DNA of 64,000 nucleotides from Carbonactinospora thermoautotrophica (GTDB lineage Bacteria; Actinomycetota; Actinomycetes; Streptomycetales; Carbonactinosporaceae): NCBI RefSeq assembly GCF_001543895.1, contig NZ_JYIJ01000011.1, positions 1 to 64,000 of the forward strand, read 5' to 3'. Shown piece by piece: positions 61,534 to 64,000 of this stretch (position 1 is its first letter; each line of letters starts with the position of its first letter). The notes under the pieces were generated by a model. It saw only the letters and a program-made list of their open reading frames with translations, ran no database searches and was not told where the DNA came from. The position numbers and the translations under genes were made by a program.

Positions 61534-62708
61534 GAGGCGGCTCCGGCCAGCTCAGCGGCCCCGGCGTCGCGATCCTCCCCGGAGTGCGCGTCCTGGGCGG
61601 CGTCGAGCCCGAAGGTGTGCGCCGGGTCCCAGGTCAGGGTCACCTGCTCGCCCGGCCGTAGCGGCGGGGTGCCGTCGTTCTGCTGGACCACGCCCAGCTC
61701 CTGGCCCCAGGGCATGCGCACCAGGTAGTGGGTGGAAACGCCGACGAAGGAGGCGTCGGTGACGACGCCGGTGAGCCGGTTCTGCTCGGGGGCGGCCGTC
61801 CCGTCCGCGACGACCCGGAGCTTCTCCGGGCGCACCCCGAGCCAGAGGTTCGGCCCCGAAGTGGCGCACCGGGCGGCCGGCAGCGCCAGCCGCTGCCCGT
61901 GCGCCTCCACGACCAGATGCTCCCCGTCGCGACCCACCAGGGTGGCCGCGACGAGGTTGGACTGGCCGAGGAAGTTGGCGACGAACGTGGTGCGCGGGTT
62001 CTCGTACAGGGTGGTGGGGTCACCCAGCTGCTCGATGCGGCCAGCGTTCATGACCGCGATGGTGTCGGCCATGGTCATGGCCTCCTCCTGATCGTGCGTG
62101 ACGTGCACGAACGTGAGGCCCACCTCGGTCTGGATGCGCTTGAGCTCGACCTGCATCTGGCGGCGCAGCTTCAGGTCGAGCGCGCCGAGCGGCTCGTCCA
62201 GCAGCAGCACCGCCGGGCGGTTGACGATCGCGCGGGCCAGCGCCACGCGCTGCTGCTGCCCGCCGGACAGCTGGGCCGGCTTGCGCCGGGCGAGGTGGCC
62301 GAGCTGCACCAGCTCGAGGGCGTCGGCCACCCGGCGCTTGACCTCACTACCCCTGATCCCGCGCCGGCGCAGGCCGAAGGCGACGTTCTCGAAGATGTCC
62401 AGGTGCGGGAAGAGCGCGTAGTTCTGGAACACGGTGTTGACCGGCCGCTGGTACGGCTTGGTGTCGGTCACGTCGGTCGCGCCGATCAGCACGCGCCCGC
62501 TGGTGGGCCGTTCCAGGCCGGCGATCATCCGCAGGGTCGTGGTCTTCCCGCAGCCGGAGGGGCCGAGCAGCGCGAAGAACGAGCCCTGCGGGATCACCAG
62601 GTCCAGCTCGTCGACGGCGGTGAAGGCGCCGAACCGCTTGGTGAGCGCCACCAGACGCAGGTCCGCGGCCTCGGCCGTGTCCGGTGCGGTGACGGTGGGG
62701 CGGGTCAT
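61530..62708 (-). CDS. potA: Polyamine ABC transporter ATPase PotA
   Basis: A 392-residue ATPase: Walker A LLGPSGCGKTTTLRMIAGLE, signature LSGGQQQRVALARAI, Walker B VLLLDEPLGALDLKLRRQM, then a C-terminal TOBE domain (LWLGVRPEKLRVVADGTAAP). Energises PotBC uptake of spermidine or putrescine. ATG at 62708, 3 bp after the potD stop. Homologous MalK/FbpC-type roles are less likely given PotD next to it. Confidence 0.92.
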   Translation of the reverse strand: MTRPTVTAPDTAEAADLRLVALTKRFGAFTAVDELDLVIPQGSFFALLGPSGCGKTTTLRMIAGLERPTSGRVLIGATDVTDTKPYQRPVNTVFQNYALFPHLDIFENVAFGLRRRGIRGSEVKRRVADALELVQLGHLARRKPAQLSGGQQQRVALARAIVNRPAVLLLDEPLGALDLKLRRQMQVELKRIQTEVGLTFVHVTHDQEEAMTMADTIAVMNAGRIEQLGDPTTLYENPRTTFVANFLGQSNLVAATLVGRDGEHLVVEAHGQRLALPAARCATSGPNLWLGVRPEKLRVVADGTAAPEQNRLTGVVTDASFVGVSTHYLVRMPWGQELGVVQQNDGTPPLRPGEQVTLTWDPAHTFGLDAAQDAHSGEDRDAGAAELAGAAS

Positions 62709-62711
62709 CCG

Positions 62712-63908
62712 TCAGCCTCCGATGACTTCCTGGAACGCCCGGTTGTACTTGCTCTCCTCCTCGGGGGTGAGGCTCTTGAACACGTGGGCGCGCCCCATGA
62801 CCTCAGCCGAGGGGAAGATGAGCGGGTTCTGCGCGAGGCCGGGGTCCTTGTCGAGGAGGATCTGCTTGGACCCGGAGACCGGTGAGATGTAGTTGATGTA
62901 CTCGACCACCTGCGCCATGACGCCGGGGTCGTAGTAGTAGTTGATCAACTTCTCGGCGTTTTTCTTGTGCCGGGCCTTGTTCGGGATCACGAAGTTGTCC
63001 GAGAACATCATGTGGCCGGCCTTCGGCAGCACGTACTGCAGGTCGGGGTTGTCGGCCTTGAGCTGCACCACGTCACCGGCCCAGGCGAAACAGGCGGCGA
63101 TGTCGCCGGAGACCAGCCCCTTGCCGTACTCGTTGCCGGTGAAGCCCTTGAGCTGGCCGGACGCCTTGGCCTGGCGGATCGCCGCGAGGGCGGCGTCGAA
63201 GTCCGCGTCGGTGAAGTCCGCCGGGTTCTTGCCCAGGGCGAGCATGACGAGGCCGACCGTGTCGCGCATCTCGGTGAGCAGCGTGACCTTGCCCTTGAGC
63301 ACCGGGTCGTGGAGGAGCTGCTCCACCGACTCGATCTTCTTCCCGCCGGTCGCCTTCGGGTTGTACGCGATGCCGACGAACCCGGTCTGCCACGGCAGCG
63401 AGTAGCGCCGACCCGGGTCGAAGGGCACGTCCCGGAGGGCGGGCTCCAGCGTCTTCGCGTTCGGGATGTTGGCCTTGTCTAGTTCCTGGATCCAACCGAA
63501 GCGGATGAGCCGGGCCACCATGTAGTCGGTGAGGATCATCAGGTCGCGTCCGGTGTCCTGGCCGGCGGCGAGCTGCGGCCTGACCTTCGCGAAGAACTCG
63601 TCGTTGTCGTTGACGTCCTCGGTGTAGTTGACCTTGATACCGGTCTGCCGGGTGAACGCCTCGATCGTGGGGTGGCGCTGCGTCTTGTCGTCGACGTCGA
63701 TGTACTCCGGCCAGTTCGACCAGTTGACGATCTTCTCCTGGTCGGACATGTCGGTGGCAGCGCGCTCAGCGGCGCTCCTGCGGTTGGCGGGCGCGCTGCC
63801 GCACCCGGCCAGCGCGACGCCCAGCGCGGCCGCGCCCAGACCGCGCATCAGGGTACGGCGGGTGAGCAGCCCGCGCGCGAGGGCGGGGGACATTCGGACC
63901 TCGGTCAT
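62712..63908 (-). CDS. potD: Polyamine-binding lipoprotein PotD
   Basis: A 398-residue binding protein from the ATG at 63908, preceded by GAGAGGAAC. The signal region LTRRTLMRGLGAAALGVALA ends in the lipobox LAGC. It has a twin-arginine, so Tat export is possible. Mature signatures are VNWSNWPEYIDVDDKTQRHP (spermidine/putrescine-binding opening), LMILTDYMVARLIRFGWIQE and FAWAGDVVQLKADNPDLQYV. It is the first gene of the potD-potA-potB-potC-oxidase operon. The promoter is expected in the last 90 bases of the window. Confidence 0.92.
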   Translation of the reverse strand: MTEVRMSPALARGLLTRRTLMRGLGAAALGVALAGCGSAPANRRSAAERAATDMSDQEKIVNWSNWPEYIDVDDKTQRHPTIEAFTRQTGIKVNYTEDVNDNDEFFAKVRPQLAAGQDTGRDLMILTDYMVARLIRFGWIQELDKANIPNAKTLEPALRDVPFDPGRRYSLPWQTGFVGIAYNPKATGGKKIESVEQLLHDPVLKGKVTLLTEMRDTVGLVMLALGKNPADFTDADFDAALAAIRQAKASGQLKGFTGNEYGKGLVSGDIAACFAWAGDVVQLKADNPDLQYVLPKAGHMMFSDNFVIPNKARHKKNAEKLINYYYDPGVMAQVVEYINYISPVSGSKQILLDKDPGLAQNPLIFPSAEVMGRAHVFKSLTPEEESKYNRAFQEVIGG

Positions 63909-64000
63909 GGCGGGTTCCTCTCTCAGGGCGAGGACATGGTCTGGCGGCCGGTGGAGACCGTACGGTGTCATTCGTTGCGCGCTATCCCCGTCGCGTCGTA

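Overview
The window is very GC-rich with strong GC3 bias, uses many GTG and TTG starts, and carries Asp23/AmaP, DUF5999, MmyB-type XRE and Rv2578c-type genes. This points to a filamentous actinobacterium. A form I aerobic CO dehydrogenase, recognised by its AYRCSFR active-site loop, sits beside a TtuA/TtuB-like tRNA 2-thiolation pair. Together they suggest a thermophilic carboxydotroph, something like Carbonactinospora (Streptomyces) thermoautotrophica; the genus is a guess. No rRNA, tRNA or CRISPR array was noticed by eye.

The first half (1-34 kb) is accessory DNA built up by mobile elements. It contains an IS982 element (52-1110), a 4.15-kb cassette bounded by Tn3-type ends with no transposase (1335-5484: decayed MFS and DUF2255 genes, frameshifted XRE regulator, cupin, zinc alcohol dehydrogenase), a TetR and MMPL pair, an aldo/keto reductase, an IS630 element, a thioesterase, and a TetR-ABC exporter operon with two clear operators. 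A decayed Tn3 transposon (18118-21872) follows, with 52-bp ends and a TCGTA target duplication. It carries a serine resolvase, a truncated tyrosine recombinase and a loxP-like 13-8-13 site. An Asp23/AmaP envelope cluster comes next (22.2-25.2 kb), then catabolic-type genes (BadI/MenB-like hydratase, broken epimerase, 3-hydroxyisobutyrate dehydrogenase-like enzyme), a radical SAM gene with a LexA-type box, and a second shortened Tn3 copy. Beside that copy lie a broken aerolysin-like/Vps62-like gene and a beta-trefoil remnant.

The stretch 34-40 kb looks more ordinary: an anti-sigma-type ATPase, the TtuB-like and TtuA-like pair, DUF5999, and a divergent TetR and AurF-type diiron oxygenase pair. 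From 40 to 55 kb lies the CO oxidation locus in two converging halves separated by IS debris. The plus strand carries a small unknown gene, coxD (MoxR ATPase), coxE (VWA), a 93-residue protein and a GIY-YIG-like protein. The minus strand carries coxM-coxS-coxL-coxG followed by a tightly packed run of five small single-span membrane proteins and a DUF1059 protein, cut at its 3' end by a second IS982. Upstream of coxM, on the same strand, is a 518-residue membrane protein made of nested internal repeats. I consider the small-membrane-protein run together with the repeat protein the best candidate for an undescribed system, perhaps a membrane platform for CO dehydrogenase and CoxG.

The window closes with an intact ISL3 element with flanking direct repeats, bioY, and a polyamine uptake operon (potD-potA-potB-potC) translationally coupled to an FAD amine oxidase.

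Many genes in 1-34 kb are broken by single-base changes. Either this region is decaying or the assembly has local base errors. Base-level calls in that part should be confirmed on reads.
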